Assembly: GCA_047602295.1 (NCBI GenBank)
Contig: JASGHP010000001.1
Coordinates: forward strand, 434,001-498,000
Direction of reading: 5' to 3'
Source of the DNA: JACMLD01 sp047602295
GTDB taxonomy: Bacteria > Bacteroidota > Bacteroidia > Chitinophagales > Chitinophagaceae
DNA length: 64,000 bases
Shown here piece after piece: positions 9,122 through 18,052 of this stretch. Both the position numbers and the translations under genes were made by a program. The notes below the pieces were generated by a model. That model made no database searches. It was not told the DNA's origin and saw nothing but the letters and a program-made list of their open reading frames with translations. The first letter of the stretch is position 1, and each line of letters opens with the position of its first letter.

Positions 9122-10630
9122 GTGGGTCCATTTGATATCATAATCATTGGTAGCGGCATGGGTGGCCTTGTTTGCGGCGATATTTTAAGCCGCGAAGGTT
9201 ATCGCATTTGCATAGTAGAAAAGAACAAACAAATTGGCGGTTGCCTGCAAACTTATGCAAGAGATAAAGTGGTGTTTGACTCTGGTGTGCATTACGTTGG
9301 TGCTTTGGGCAAAGGGCAAAACCTTTACCAGGTTTTTAAATACATGGGGTTGATGGATAAGCTGAAACTGCAGCAAATGGAGCAGGGTGTTTTTGATAAA
9401 ATTATTATTGATGGTGATGATAAGGAATATGAATATGCACAGGGTTACGAAAATTTTATCAATCACCTGCTGAAAGATTTTCCGGAAGAAGAAAAAGCTT
9501 TGCGTACGTATTGTGATATGATAAAGTACGTCTGCAGTTGCTTCCCGCTGTACAATTTGCGTCCGGGTAGTGAAGATGAAAAAACACCTGTTCTTACCAT
9601 CGATACAAAAGGTTATATTGAATCTATCACCAGCAACAAAAAATTGCAGGATGTTTTAGCTGGCAATAATTATCTCTATGCGGGCGAAGCAGATAAAACT
9701 CCTTTTTATGTACATGCACTTATACTAAACCATTACATTGAAAGCTCCTGGAAATGCATTGACGGCGGATCGCAGATAGCCAAAATACTGGCAAAAAATA
9801 TAAGAGAAAGAGGCGGAGAGATTATAAGGGATTGCGCTGTTACTGCAATAATAGATGAGAGCGAAAAAATAAGTTTTGTTGAGTTAGAAAACGGCAAGCG
9901 TCTGCATGCAAAATATTTTATCAGCAATATCCATCCTGCAAAAACATTAGATCTTGTTAGCTCACCGGTTATAAGAAATGCCTATCGCAATCGCGTAAAG
10001 AGCCTGCAAAACTCTATTTCTTCTTTCTGCGTGAACATTGTTTTTAAGAAAAACAGTTTTAAATATTTTAGCCACAATTATTATAGCCATAAGCCAGGTT
10101 GTTTATGGAGCATGGCTGATTATACAGAAGAAAACTGGCCATTGGGGTATTGCGTATTTATGCCTTACACTTCTAAAACGGGTGAGTATGCAGAAGGTAT
10201 GACTCTGCTTACGTATATGCGTTACGATGAGGTTGAAGAATGGGCCCATACTTTTAATACTGTTTCATGTGCCAATAACCGAGGAGAAACCTATGATGCT
10301 TTTAAAAAAAGAAAAGCAGAAAAATTGATAGACGAAGCTGCCAAAAAATTTCCTGGTTTAAAAGATAGCATACATAGTTATTACAGCTCCACCCCCCTTT
10401 CTTTCAGAGATTATATTGGCAACGATGACGGCTCTATGTATGGAATTGTTAAAGATTACCGTGATCCGTTAAAAACTTTTATCTCTCCGCGAACTAAATT
10501 GCCCAATCTTTATTTTACTGGACAGAACCTGAACCTGCATGGCATTTTAGGGGCAACCATGAGTGCGATAGTAACTTGCATGGCCATTACTGGTAATAAC
10601 GATATTATTGAAAAGATTAAGAATGCGTAA
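9122..10630 (+). CDS. FAD-dependent phytoene-desaturase-like oxidoreductase
   Basis: 502 residues. The N-terminus has the dinucleotide-binding motif IIIGSGMGG (glycines at 10, 12, 14, 15), then an acidic ribose-binding residue in IVEKN, and the C-terminus has the second FAD contact of this family (LYFTGQNLNLHGILG). It belongs to the phytoene desaturase / retinol saturase superfamily, which oxidises or isomerises conjugated polyenes. The start is GTG at 9122, two bases after the preceding stop; no better ATG is in frame. The downstream C45 gene overlaps its stop. A role on a polyene or other unsaturated acyl chain is suggested by the operon, but the substrate is not proven. Confidence 0.87.
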   Translation: MGPFDIIIIGSGMGGLVCGDILSREGYRICIVEKNKQIGGCLQTYARDKVVFDSGVHYVGALGKGQNLYQVFKYMGLMDKLKLQQMEQGVFDKIIIDGDDKEYEYAQGYENFINHLLKDFPEEEKALRTYCDMIKYVCSCFPLYNLRPGSEDEKTPVLTIDTKGYIESITSNKKLQDVLAGNNYLYAGEADKTPFYVHALILNHYIESSWKCIDGGSQIAKILAKNIRERGGEIIRDCAVTAIIDESEKISFVELENGKRLHAKYFISNIHPAKTLDLVSSPVIRNAYRNRVKSLQNSISSFCVNIVFKKNSFKYFSHNYYSHKPGCLWSMADYTEENWPLGYCVFMPYTSKTGEYAEGMTLLTYMRYDEVEEWAHTFNTVSCANNRGETYDAFKKRKAEKLIDEAAKKFPGLKDSIHSYYSSTPLSFRDYIGNDDGSMYGIVKDYRDPLKTFISPRTKLPNLYFTGQNLNLHGILGATMSAIVTCMAITGNNDIIEKIKNA

Positions 10631-12296
10631 AAAGAACAGATTTTGGAGAAGGCTTTTAAGAACCTTGCTGGTAATAGCAGGATTATTGTTGATCGGTTTT
10701 GTGTGGCTGGCTATTATTGCTCATGTAAATCCGCCCAAACCTGCAGACACCAGCAGCCTGCAATTGCAACGCACAGAACCTTCTCCCGGATTATATACCA
10801 TAAAAGATAGTTGGTTTAGAAAGAGCAACAGCGGCCTGTACGAATTGTATGTGGAAGGCAATCCGTACGAAATGGGCGTTATAAACGGAAAGCTGACAAA
10901 GGAACTGGTGCAACGACAGGAAGATCATTTTACAGAACAAATCAATAAAATGATTCCTTCTAATTTTTACCGTCATTTTTTAAAGTATGCTATTGGCTGG
11001 TTCAACAGGCATTTAACAGACAATGTAACGGAAGAATACAAAGAAGAGATTTATGGCGTTTCCAACTCCGCATCAGACAAGTATGATTATATCGGCTCCA
11101 ATTACCAACGCATTTTAAACTATCATGCCGCACACGATATTGGCCACGCATTGCAAAGCATGGCATTGGTGGGTTGCACTTCTTTTGGCACCTGGGGCAA
11201 CGCTGCAGATAGCAATATGATCATTGGCCGCAATTTTGATTTTTATGTGGGTGATAAGTTTGCAGAAGATAAAATTGTTGCTTTTTTCAATCCTTCTGCC
11301 GGCCATAAATTTATGACAGTAACCTGGGGCGGCTTTATTGGTGCTGTTTCTGGTATGAATGACCAGGGGCTTACAGTTACCATTAATGCAGACAAAACAA
11401 GTATTCCTTCCGGTTCTGCTACACCGGTTTCTTTGGTGGCAAGAGAAATATTGCAATACGCCGGTAACACAGCAGAAGCGCTTGCTATTGCACGTAAAAG
11501 AAAAATGTTTGTGTCAGAATCTTTTTTAATTGGATCTGCGGCAGACAACAAGGCCATCATTATAGAAAAAACACCCGATACGCTGGATGTTTATGATCCA
11601 CAGAAAAAATACATTGTATGTGCCAATCATTTCCAGGGTAAAGATTTGCTAAACAGTTCTTCTAATATTGAGCAAATACGTGAGAGTGCTTCAGATTATC
11701 GATACAAAAGAGTTATGCAACTGATAGACACAAACGGAACCAACACAGTACAAAAGACTGTTGATCTTTTGCGTGATCGCCGTGGGCTTAATAATGCAGA
11801 TATAGGCATGGGCAATGAAAAAGCAGTGAACCAATTAATAGCGCATCACTCTATTGTTTTTGAGCCCAAGAAAAGACTGGTATGGGTTTCATCTTCACCC
11901 TGGCAGTTAGGCCAGTATGTTGCCTACGATTTGAATAAAGTTTTTGCTTTAAAGGGAATGAAGCAAAACAAAGAAATTGCAGATGCGGAACTAAACATTG
12001 CTGCAGATAGTTTCCTGCTTAGCAACGATTATAAAAACTTTACGCTTTTCAGAACATACAAACAACGCATCTCAGAGGGGTTGCCAATAAATACAGATAG
12101 TTTGGTGATGAGCAACCCGCAATACTATCATACGTATGTATTAGCAGGCGATTATTGGTTCAAACAAAAAAAATATGCAGAAGCCTTGCCTTATTATAAG
12201 GCAGCATTAACAAAAGTAATTGCCACCAAAAAGGAAGAAGACCATGTTAATGCGCAGATAGCAGACTGCCTCAAAAAAATAAATGCTCAAAAATGA
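10623..12296 (+). CDS. C45-family (acyl-CoA:6-APA acyltransferase-like) N-terminal-nucleophile hydrolase/acyltransferase
   Basis: 557 residues from the ATG at 10623, which overlaps the preceding stop in ATGCGTAA and suggests translational coupling; a TTG 15 bases upstream is possible. A basic N-terminus and one membrane helix (~12-34) anchor the protein. The C45/AAT motif ALVGCTSFGTWG contains the expected Gly184-Cys185 self-cleavage site, Cys185 becoming the nucleophile; NFDFYVGDKF and the WGGFIGAVSGMND segment are further family signatures. The last ~90 residues (ADYWFKQKKYAEALPYYKAA) look like one or two TPR units. Members of this family recur in flexirubin-type clusters, where an acyl transfer to an aromatic or glycerol headgroup is suspected. 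It overlaps acpS by four bases. Confidence 0.86.
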   Translation: MRKKNRFWRRLLRTLLVIAGLLLIGFVWLAIIAHVNPPKPADTSSLQLQRTEPSPGLYTIKDSWFRKSNSGLYELYVEGNPYEMGVINGKLTKELVQRQEDHFTEQINKMIPSNFYRHFLKYAIGWFNRHLTDNVTEEYKEEIYGVSNSASDKYDYIGSNYQRILNYHAAHDIGHALQSMALVGCTSFGTWGNAADSNMIIGRNFDFYVGDKFAEDKIVAFFNPSAGHKFMTVTWGGFIGAVSGMNDQGLTVTINADKTSIPSGSATPVSLVAREILQYAGNTAEALAIARKRKMFVSESFLIGSAADNKAIIIEKTPDTLDVYDPQKKYIVCANHFQGKDLLNSSSNIEQIRESASDYRYKRVMQLIDTNGTNTVQKTVDLLRDRRGLNNADIGMGNEKAVNQLIAHHSIVFEPKKRLVWVSSSPWQLGQYVAYDLNKVFALKGMKQNKEIADAELNIAADSFLLSNDYKNFTLFRTYKQRISEGLPINTDSLVMSNPQYYHTYVLAGDYWFKQKKYAEALPYYKAALTKVIATKKEEDHVNAQIADCLKKINAQK

Positions 12297-12670
12297 TAAG
12301 CGGCATAGGCATAGACATAGTAGAAGTAGAAAGAATTGCCAGCAAAATTGGCAAGGACCAAGGCTTTAAAGAACTGGTTTTTTCTGCTGCTGAAATTGCC
12401 TATTGCCAAGCTGCTGCAAATAAATATGAACACTATGCTGCCCGTTTTGCTGCCAAAGAAGCTTTCTTTAAAGCAACAGGCACCGGTTGGGCAGAAGGAA
12501 CATCGTTTAATGAAATTGAAGTAGGGCACGATGAAAAAGGCAAACCTATTTTGAAATTCCTGGGCCGCACTGCAACTACATTGGAACAAAAAGGGATCGG
12601 TAAAGTTTTTGTATCATTGAGCCATGTAAAAACGATGGCTACGGCAATGGTGGTGATAGAGCAAATGTAA
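12293..12670 (+). CDS. acpS: Holo-[acyl-carrier-protein] synthase
   Basis: 125 residues, a normal length for AcpS. It transfers 4'-phosphopantetheine from CoA to a serine of acyl carrier proteins. The N-terminal motif GIGIDIVEVERI carries the metal ligand Asp8, and RFAAKEAFFKATGTG carries Glu56. The ATG lies in ATGA, overlapping the C45 stop by four bases, so it is the last gene of the operon. It could be the only AcpS of the cell or a dedicated copy for the pathway ACP; no ACP gene is in this window. Confidence 0.93.
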   Translation: MISGIGIDIVEVERIASKIGKDQGFKELVFSAAEIAYCQAAANKYEHYAARFAAKEAFFKATGTGWAEGTSFNEIEVGHDEKGKPILKFLGRTATTLEQKGIGKVFVSLSHVKTMATAMVVIEQM

Positions 12671-12827
12671 ACAATGTGATAAATGTGATGAATGTGAAAG
12701 TGTCTGATGTGAAGATGTCGGATGTCTGATTTGTTAATTGCCTAAATTCGTAAGCGCAAATTACAAACTTTGGCATCGAAGCAAAAGGCTCAAAGCTAGG
12801 AGCTAATAGCTAGGAGCTATAAAAATC
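12671..12827. repeat. Intergenic word repeats (ATGTGATGAATGTG and AGCTAGGAGCTA types)
   Basis: No gene is visible. Bases 12673-12730 are a run of ATGTGA/GATGTC words; AAATGTGATGAATGTG (12681-12696) recurs exactly at 36941-36956. Bases 12794-12820 are three AGCTA-type words (AGCTAGGAGCTAATAGC), a type seen again near 36350 and 44325. Confidence 0.6.
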
Positions 12828-14132
12828 ATGGTTCAGACAATGGAGTATTCTACAGAAACAGCCCGGCTATCTAAAGATCAAATACAATTGCGGCAGCAGG
12901 AAAAATTGCAGCAAACACTCGCTTACCTGCAACAGCATTCTCCTTTTTATCAACAACTGTTTGATGAACATTCCATCAATATTGCTTCTATAAAAACACT
13001 GAAAGATTTACAGCAACTGCCTCTTACTACCAAAGAAGATTTGCAGCAGCGTAACAACGACTTTTTATGTGTACCAAAGAACAAGGTGATAGAATATACA
13101 TCTACTTCTGGTACACTTGGCAGCCCGGTTACCATTGCGCTTACAGAAAATGATTTGCAAAGACTGGCTTTTAATGAATACAGTTCTTTCCTCTGTGCAG
13201 ACGGAAGTGCCAATGATATTTATCAACTGATGCTTACATTAGACAGGCAGTTTATGGCAGGTATGGCATATTATTCAGGCATTCGCAAAATGGGTGCTGG
13301 CATCATTCGTGTGGGTCCTGGTGTGCCTTCTTTGCAATGGCAAACCATACAGCGCATTCAGCCTACTGCCATTGTAGGCGTGCCTTCTTTTATTCTTAAG
13401 CTGATTCAATACGCAAAAGAACACGGAATAGACATTAACAACAGCTCTGTAAAAAAAGCAGTTTGCATCGGAGAAAACATTCGCAATACAGATTTCTCTT
13501 TCAATATCCTGGGCAAGAAGATTACAGAAGCATGGAATATTCAATTGTATTCTACCTATGCCAGCACAGAAATGCAAACAGCTTTTACAGAATGCGGTGC
13601 AGGTCGTGGCGGACATCTTAACCCCGAGTTGCTGATTGTAGAATTGCTCAATGAAAAAAATGAAGCGGTAGCTGCCGGTGAAGCGGGTGAAGTTACCATT
13701 ACAACATTAGGTGTAGAAGGCATGCCATTGTTGCGCTACAAAACCGGCGATATCTGCATGTATGTAGATGAAACTTGTAGCTGTGGTCGCAATACACTGC
13801 GACTAACGCCGGTGCTTGGCCGAAAAAAGCAAATGATTAAATACAAGGGAACTACGCTTTATCCACCTGCATTGTTTGATTTGCTGAACGAAATGGAAGA
13901 GGTGCAGGATTATATAGCAGAAGTTTATAGCAATGATATTGGCATGGATGAAGTGTTGCTGCATATTCTGCCTAGCAATGCATCAGAAGAAACAGACCGC
14001 CGCATACGTGCGTATTTGCAAGCCAAGCTGCGGGTAAGTCCACATGTAAAATACATAACCGCTGTAGAAATGCAGAAAATACAATTTCCCGAAGGCAGTA
14101 GAAAACCAATAAAATTTATTGATAAAAGATAG
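12828..14132 (+). CDS. Phenylacetate-CoA-ligase-like AMP-forming enzyme
   Basis: 434 residues, the usual length of the PaaK/F390-synthetase-like branch of the ANL superfamily. The P-loop-like motif TSTSGTLGSPVTIAL is at 91-105, the YASTE motif is near 245 and YKTGDI near 308. Such enzymes activate an aryl or acyl carboxylate to its AMP ester and then to a thioester of CoA or a carrier protein. It follows the AcpS operon by 157 bases of repeat-rich DNA, so separate transcription is possible. An attractive but unproven role is loading the aromatic starter of an aryl-polyene-like pathway. ATG 12828 is used; another in-frame ATG lies at 12840. A terminator-like hairpin follows the stop. Confidence 0.85.
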   Translation: MVQTMEYSTETARLSKDQIQLRQQEKLQQTLAYLQQHSPFYQQLFDEHSINIASIKTLKDLQQLPLTTKEDLQQRNNDFLCVPKNKVIEYTSTSGTLGSPVTIALTENDLQRLAFNEYSSFLCADGSANDIYQLMLTLDRQFMAGMAYYSGIRKMGAGIIRVGPGVPSLQWQTIQRIQPTAIVGVPSFILKLIQYAKEHGIDINNSSVKKAVCIGENIRNTDFSFNILGKKITEAWNIQLYSTYASTEMQTAFTECGAGRGGHLNPELLIVELLNEKNEAVAAGEAGEVTITTLGVEGMPLLRYKTGDICMYVDETCSCGRNTLRLTPVLGRKKQMIKYKGTTLYPPALFDLLNEMEEVQDYIAEVYSNDIGMDEVLLHILPSNASEETDRRIRAYLQAKLRVSPHVKYITAVEMQKIQFPEGSRKPIKFIDKR

Positions 14133-14160
14133 CCAGCGTAAATTATGTACGCGGTTTTTT
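14133..14160 (+). terminator. Candidate intrinsic terminator after the CoA-ligase-like gene
   Basis: CC-A-GCGTA (14133-14140) pairs with TACGC-GG (14148-14154) with one bulged A, followed by six T (14155-14160). The stem is short, so strength is uncertain. Confidence 0.5.
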
Positions 14161-14287
14161 ATGAGCCCGGCGATAGAATTACTAGTTAGCATCGTTGCGC
14201 TGTGTCCCGTACCTTTTGGTCGGGGTCGCACTCTTGTACAAAACATCATTATTCAACGATTGACAAAAGAAGAAACCTTGATCTAAT

Positions 14288-14893
14288 ATGGATATTAACT
14301 TGGAAAAATTGCGTGGCAAATATGTTTACCTGGAATTGCTAACAGAACAGCACAAAGATTTTTTACAAAATGCTGCACGGGATGAAAGGATTTGGGAGTT
14401 TACAAAGGCCTTTCAAATGGATGAAACTTACGAAAACCAGTTTGATAGCTATTTTTCCATTGCCATGGATAAAACAGCTATGCATGGCCAGCAGGCTTTT
14501 GTAATTAAAAAAGTGGCAGACAATTCCATCATTGGGATGACGCGTTTTTATGAAATCAACCCAAAAGACAAAAGGGCTGCTATTGGTTATACCTGGTATA
14601 TACCTGCTGTTTGGGGTAAGGTTTATAATAAAGAATGCAAGCTGCTGATGCTGCAATATATTTTTGAAACCGCTGGTTATAACCGTGCAGAGTTTCACGT
14701 TGCGCACCAGAATATTCGTTCTCAAAAAGCGGTAGAGAAAATTGGTGGCCTTAAAGAAGGTGTTTTAAGAAAGTACGGCTTTCGCAATGATGGCAGCATT
14801 CGGCATACAGTGGTGTTCAGCATTATTGATGATGAGTGGCCAATGAAAAAAGAAAACCTGCTTCGTTTAATTTCTGCAGGTGAAAATCATTAA
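14288..14893 (+). CDS. GNAT-family N-acetyltransferase (RimJ/RimL type)
   Basis: 201 residues. The layout is that of the Acetyltransf_3 group: an N-terminal LRGKYVYLELLTEQHKDFL strand-helix, a central GMTRFYEINPKDKRAAIGYTW segment, and a C-terminal HVAHQNIRSQKAVEKIGGLKEG stretch in which the N-x2-S-x-K-A-V-E-K-x-G pattern binds acetyl-CoA. The family acetylates N-terminal amines of ribosomal proteins or small-molecule amines; the substrate here is unknown. It stands alone between the CoA-ligase-like gene and the cell-division gene. Confidence 0.87.
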   Translation: MDINLEKLRGKYVYLELLTEQHKDFLQNAARDERIWEFTKAFQMDETYENQFDSYFSIAMDKTAMHGQQAFVIKKVADNSIIGMTRFYEINPKDKRAAIGYTWYIPAVWGKVYNKECKLLMLQYIFETAGYNRAEFHVAHQNIRSQKAVEKIGGLKEGVLRKYGFRNDGSIRHTVVFSIIDDEWPMKKENLLRLISAGENH

Positions 14894-14917
14894 CTTTATA
14901 CAACAGTAATCTTATTT

Positions 14918-15229
14918 ATGGCTTTGTTTACTCAAATACCTTCCTGGTTGAAAAACAAATACCTGCTCACAGCCATTGGTTTTGTGATTTGGATGTTGTT
15001 TTTTGATGACAGGGATTGGTATGTAACCGCAGTAAAACAAAAGCATGAATTAAATGAGCTGAGGAAAAGCAAAGCCTATTACGAAGATCAGATTACTACT
15101 ACTCGAAAAGAACTGGATAAGCTGAAAATCAACGCCTTAACTATTGAAAAATATGCCCGCGAGAAATACCTTATGAAGCGGGACAATGAAGATCTTTTTG
15201 TGATTGAGCCCTCACAAAAGGCTAACTAA
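14918..15229 (+). CDS. Septum formation initiator family protein (DivIC/FtsB)
   Basis: 103 residues. One membrane helix (~16-31, LTAIGFVIWMLFFDD) is followed by a coiled coil (~38-72) and the conserved tail ALTIEKYAREKYLMKRDNEDLFVIEP. This is the bitopic division protein that bridges FtsL and FtsQ at the septum. It begins 24 bases after the acetyltransferase and may share its transcript. In many Bacteroidota this gene lies near enolase; no enolase is seen here. Confidence 0.9.
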   Translation: MALFTQIPSWLKNKYLLTAIGFVIWMLFFDDRDWYVTAVKQKHELNELRKSKAYYEDQITTTRKELDKLKINALTIEKYAREKYLMKRDNEDLFVIEPSQKAN

Positions 15230-15386
15230 GACCCATAAACGTCATTTTGGCTCTCCTTTGGCTGATCGCCCCTTTAAATAATATTATATTTATACAATAA
15301 CGAGACTTATTGCTCGTTTATATTACGGACGTTCCAAAGCTGGACACTTTGGAAAATTTTTATAATGGACAAAAAATGGTTTGCCT

Positions 15387-15620
15387 ATGTCAATCTTTAC
15401 ACCGGAAGATTTGATCTCGTATTTGTATCAAGAAACTTCCCCCAGTGATACCACTGCAATTAAGGACGCTTTAGCTAACGATTGGGCTTTACAGCAGAAA
15501 TTTAATGTAATTAAAGATTCAGTGAATCAGCTTACTAGCAAGCTGTATGCACCACGTGCTGAAGTTTTACTGAATGTGCTGAACTACGCCCGCGAAACAA
15601 TGCCGGTTACTACAGAATAA
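15387..15620 (+). CDS. Small conserved-looking hypothetical protein
   Basis: 77 residues from the ATG at 15387 (a TTG two codons earlier is also in frame). The composition is that of a soluble, acidic helical protein: FTPEDLISYLYQETSPSD, then two amphipathic helices. The first half resembles the N-terminus of small Bacteroidota proteins that precede anti-sigma or zinc-finger-like proteins, but no cysteine or membrane segment is present. A strong terminator follows 80 bases downstream, which supports a real transcript. Function unknown. Confidence 0.62.
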   Translation: MSIFTPEDLISYLYQETSPSDTTAIKDALANDWALQQKFNVIKDSVNQLTSKLYAPRAEVLLNVLNYARETMPVTTE

Positions 15621-15700
15621 CCTGGTTGTTATAAAAGGCTAAGAAATTTATTTCCTGGTTTTTTATTACTAAGTGTCTTAAGTGCAGTTGAAAGAACTTA

Positions 15701-15734
15701 AAAATCATGTACATCGCGTACATGATTTTTTTTT
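15701..15734 (+). terminator. Strong intrinsic terminator
   Basis: A 12-bp perfect stem (AAAATCATGTAC at 15701-15712 with GTACATGATTTT at 15718-15729), five-base loop ATCGC, then more T to 15734. It would end transcripts from the small gene at 15387. Confidence 0.85.
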
Positions 15735-15855
15735 GCCCGTTACTGAATGGCGTTATGATCGATCATTGGTGTTTTATACTGGCAACTTTAGTGATACCTG
15801 TATTCAAAGAAATCTTTTTTAAAAACATTTTAATAAAGAGAGATTTTCTAACGGG

Positions 15856-15888
15856 CAAAAAAATTGCCTTTGTAAAACAAAGGCAATT
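15856..15888 (-). terminator. Intrinsic terminator of the type IX module operon
   Basis: AATTGCCTTTG (15862-15872) pairs with CAAAGGCAATT (15878-15888) around loop TAAAA. Read on the minus strand the stem is followed by a run of T (complement of the A run at 15857-15863). It lies 26 bases past the stop of the OmpA-family gene. Confidence 0.85.
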
Positions 15889-15913
15889 GATAAGTTAGTA
15901 CGTTTAAATGTTA

Positions 15914-17998
15914 CTATTCCGACAAGAGTACATATTCAACACGTCTGTTGTATTTACGGGCTGCAGGAATGTCTTTACCATTTGCACTTGTTTCTGCCTG
16001 CAGCGGGCAACATTTTCCCAATGCCTCACCTTTGAGGCGGCTTTTATCAATACCTTTTTTAACCAGGTATTTTATACAAGCATCTACACGTTTCTGGGCC
16101 AGTTTCACATTATATTCATCAGAACCCTTGCCATCTGTATAACCACTAAGCTGCACTTTAACGGTTGGATAAGTATTCATCATCTCAGCCAGGCTGTCTA
16201 AATTAGTATTGGAGATTGCGTTAAGGCTGCTTTTTCCAAATCCAAAATTACCTACATAAGTGGCATTAGTATTTGTGTTCTTTGATTCATCAGCAATATT
16301 TTCTGTCGAATCAACAGCATTTGTGTCTAAACTAGTATTTGTCTTTAAACCAGCTTTTGTATTTAAACTGGTTAAAGCAAGGGCATCAATTTGCAAAGTA
16401 TCCTCACCGGTTTTCAACTGATGGATAATATGGTTTGATTGCTGGCTATAAGCATCTTTTTCTGCCACCACATCAAATTCAGAAATGTTTCTAACAGCAA
16501 ACCGGTATTTGCCCTGTTCGTCAGTTACCACCGATTGCAGTTCACGGTTGCCGTTGCGGCTATCAATGGCACGGACAATAACACCTTGCAATGGTTGATT
16601 GGTATTGCCATCTGACACCACTCCATTTACCTGCAGGCCATTATTTTGCTGAATTGTATAAACAGCCAAACAACATTCTCCCGCGCCGCGGTCAGAACTA
16701 ATATATCCAGCGTTCCAGCAGCTTACTTTATCTGTAGAAGTAAAAAACAGATCGTCTTTGGACGAGTTGAGCGGCGCCCCGGGATTAACCGGTTGTTCCC
16801 AGGTGGAAGAATCAATATTTCCATGCGAAGAATAAAGATCGAACCCACCCATGCCGATACGGCCATTGCTAGAGAACACGAGGCTACCGCTTTTTGAATG
16901 ATAATAGGGAGAAAACTCATCTTCTGCAGTATTAATTTCGAAGCCCATATTTTCTACCGATAAAGTATTTCCGCTGCTATCGAGGCTAGCTTTCCAGATA
17001 TCGTATTTACCTGAACCTCCAGGCCTGTCTGAAGTATACAAAAGATATTTCCCGTCATCGGTAATAAAAGGCTGCGCAGAATTATAATCTGGCTTATTTA
17101 CTTTTTCATCAAGCATAACCGGACTGCCCCATTCACCATTTTCATCTTTCACAGACACGTAAACAGAACTGTTTGTTTTTGCTTCTTTTTTATACCAGCG
17201 GGTAAAATACATTCTGCGTCCGTCTGCCGAAAAACTGGCCATTCCTTCATTCATACCATCGTTTTTTCCATTTATAACCTGGCGACCGCCATTTACAAAA
17301 TCAAAACCTGGTTCAGTAGTATACAAACCGTTAATGAATGCAGTGCTGTTTTTACCTTTTTTTGTAACAACATTTTGCTGCGCAATGCCGGTGAAGACCA
17401 TGCTGTTTTCACTTTTCAATGCAAGCGCATAAGATGAAGTGTGCAAACCATCGCGTAGTCTTTCAACCTGGAAACCCTTTAAAGGCTTGTTCATTTCAGC
17501 TTCAATAAATTTCAGGTTATTCAGCTCGCGGGCCACATCTATTCTTAATTCGCCCGGAAGGTTTGGTTCTGCTATAATTTTAGTAAGCAACCCGGTTGCT
17601 TCGGCATATTTTTCATTGGCCCGCAGGCATACTGCATACCAATATCGTGTACTGGCACTTGTATTCTTCGACTGCTTGCAGGCTTCTTTATACCATTTCT
17701 CTGCGTTTTTATAATCATGAACCTGCCGGTAAGATTCTGCAAGGTTCAATACAATTCCCTTATTAAAATTGGGCCTGCCTGTTATGCCTTTGCTGATTTT
17801 TTCAATTGCATAAATGGCCATTTGCGGTACCCGGTGCTTTTCTGTTGACAGATATTTCTCATAATACTGCGCAGCTTCATAATAGTTCTTTAATTCAAAT
17901 TGATAATTGCCCTGTTTAATAAGCGGAGGCTGAGCCTGCGCCTGGCTTGCCTGGACGGAGCATCCGATTGATACAGCCAGTAATAATTTGTGATTCAT
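15914..17998 (-). CDS. OmpA-family protein with TPR, PD40 and carboxypeptidase-regulatory-like domains (PorE-like)
   Basis: 694 residues. A signal peptide (1-22) precedes TPR-type helices (~25-150, NYYEAAQYYEKYL and KNAEKWYKEACKQ), a beta-propeller of PD40/WD40-like repeats (~240-430, with YTSDRPGGSGKYDIWKA), a CarboxypepD-regulatory-like sandwich (~455-540) and a C-terminal OmpA domain (~580-694, SGYTDGKGSDEYNVKLAQKR) expected to bind peptidoglycan. This order is that of PorE, a type IX secretion component that links the machinery to peptidoglycan, although many PorE-like paralogues exist. It lies 54 bases downstream of porP/sprF on the same strand and ends at a strong terminator. I infer a role in secreting or anchoring the adjacent giant cargo. 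Confidence 0.85.
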   Translation of the reverse strand: MNHKLLLAVSIGCSVQASQAQAQPPLIKQGNYQFELKNYYEAAQYYEKYLSTEKHRVPQMAIYAIEKISKGITGRPNFNKGIVLNLAESYRQVHDYKNAEKWYKEACKQSKNTSASTRYWYAVCLRANEKYAEATGLLTKIIAEPNLPGELRIDVARELNNLKFIEAEMNKPLKGFQVERLRDGLHTSSYALALKSENSMVFTGIAQQNVVTKKGKNSTAFINGLYTTEPGFDFVNGGRQVINGKNDGMNEGMASFSADGRRMYFTRWYKKEAKTNSSVYVSVKDENGEWGSPVMLDEKVNKPDYNSAQPFITDDGKYLLYTSDRPGGSGKYDIWKASLDSSGNTLSVENMGFEINTAEDEFSPYYHSKSGSLVFSSNGRIGMGGFDLYSSHGNIDSSTWEQPVNPGAPLNSSKDDLFFTSTDKVSCWNAGYISSDRGAGECCLAVYTIQQNNGLQVNGVVSDGNTNQPLQGVIVRAIDSRNGNRELQSVVTDEQGKYRFAVRNISEFDVVAEKDAYSQQSNHIIHQLKTGEDTLQIDALALTSLNTKAGLKTNTSLDTNAVDSTENIADESKNTNTNATYVGNFGFGKSSLNAISNTNLDSLAEMMNTYPTVKVQLSGYTDGKGSDEYNVKLAQKRVDACIKYLVKKGIDKSRLKGEALGKCCPLQAETSANGKDIPAARKYNRRVEYVLLSE

Positions 17999-18052
17999 AA
18001 TGCTGGTTAATAAGTTTTGTGGAATTCATAAAAACTGATTTTCAGGTTTCTA

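Noticed and set aside
15707..15898. 63-codon plus-strand frame
   Set aside because: It starts inside a strong terminator hairpin and runs through a second terminator; composition is not coding-like.
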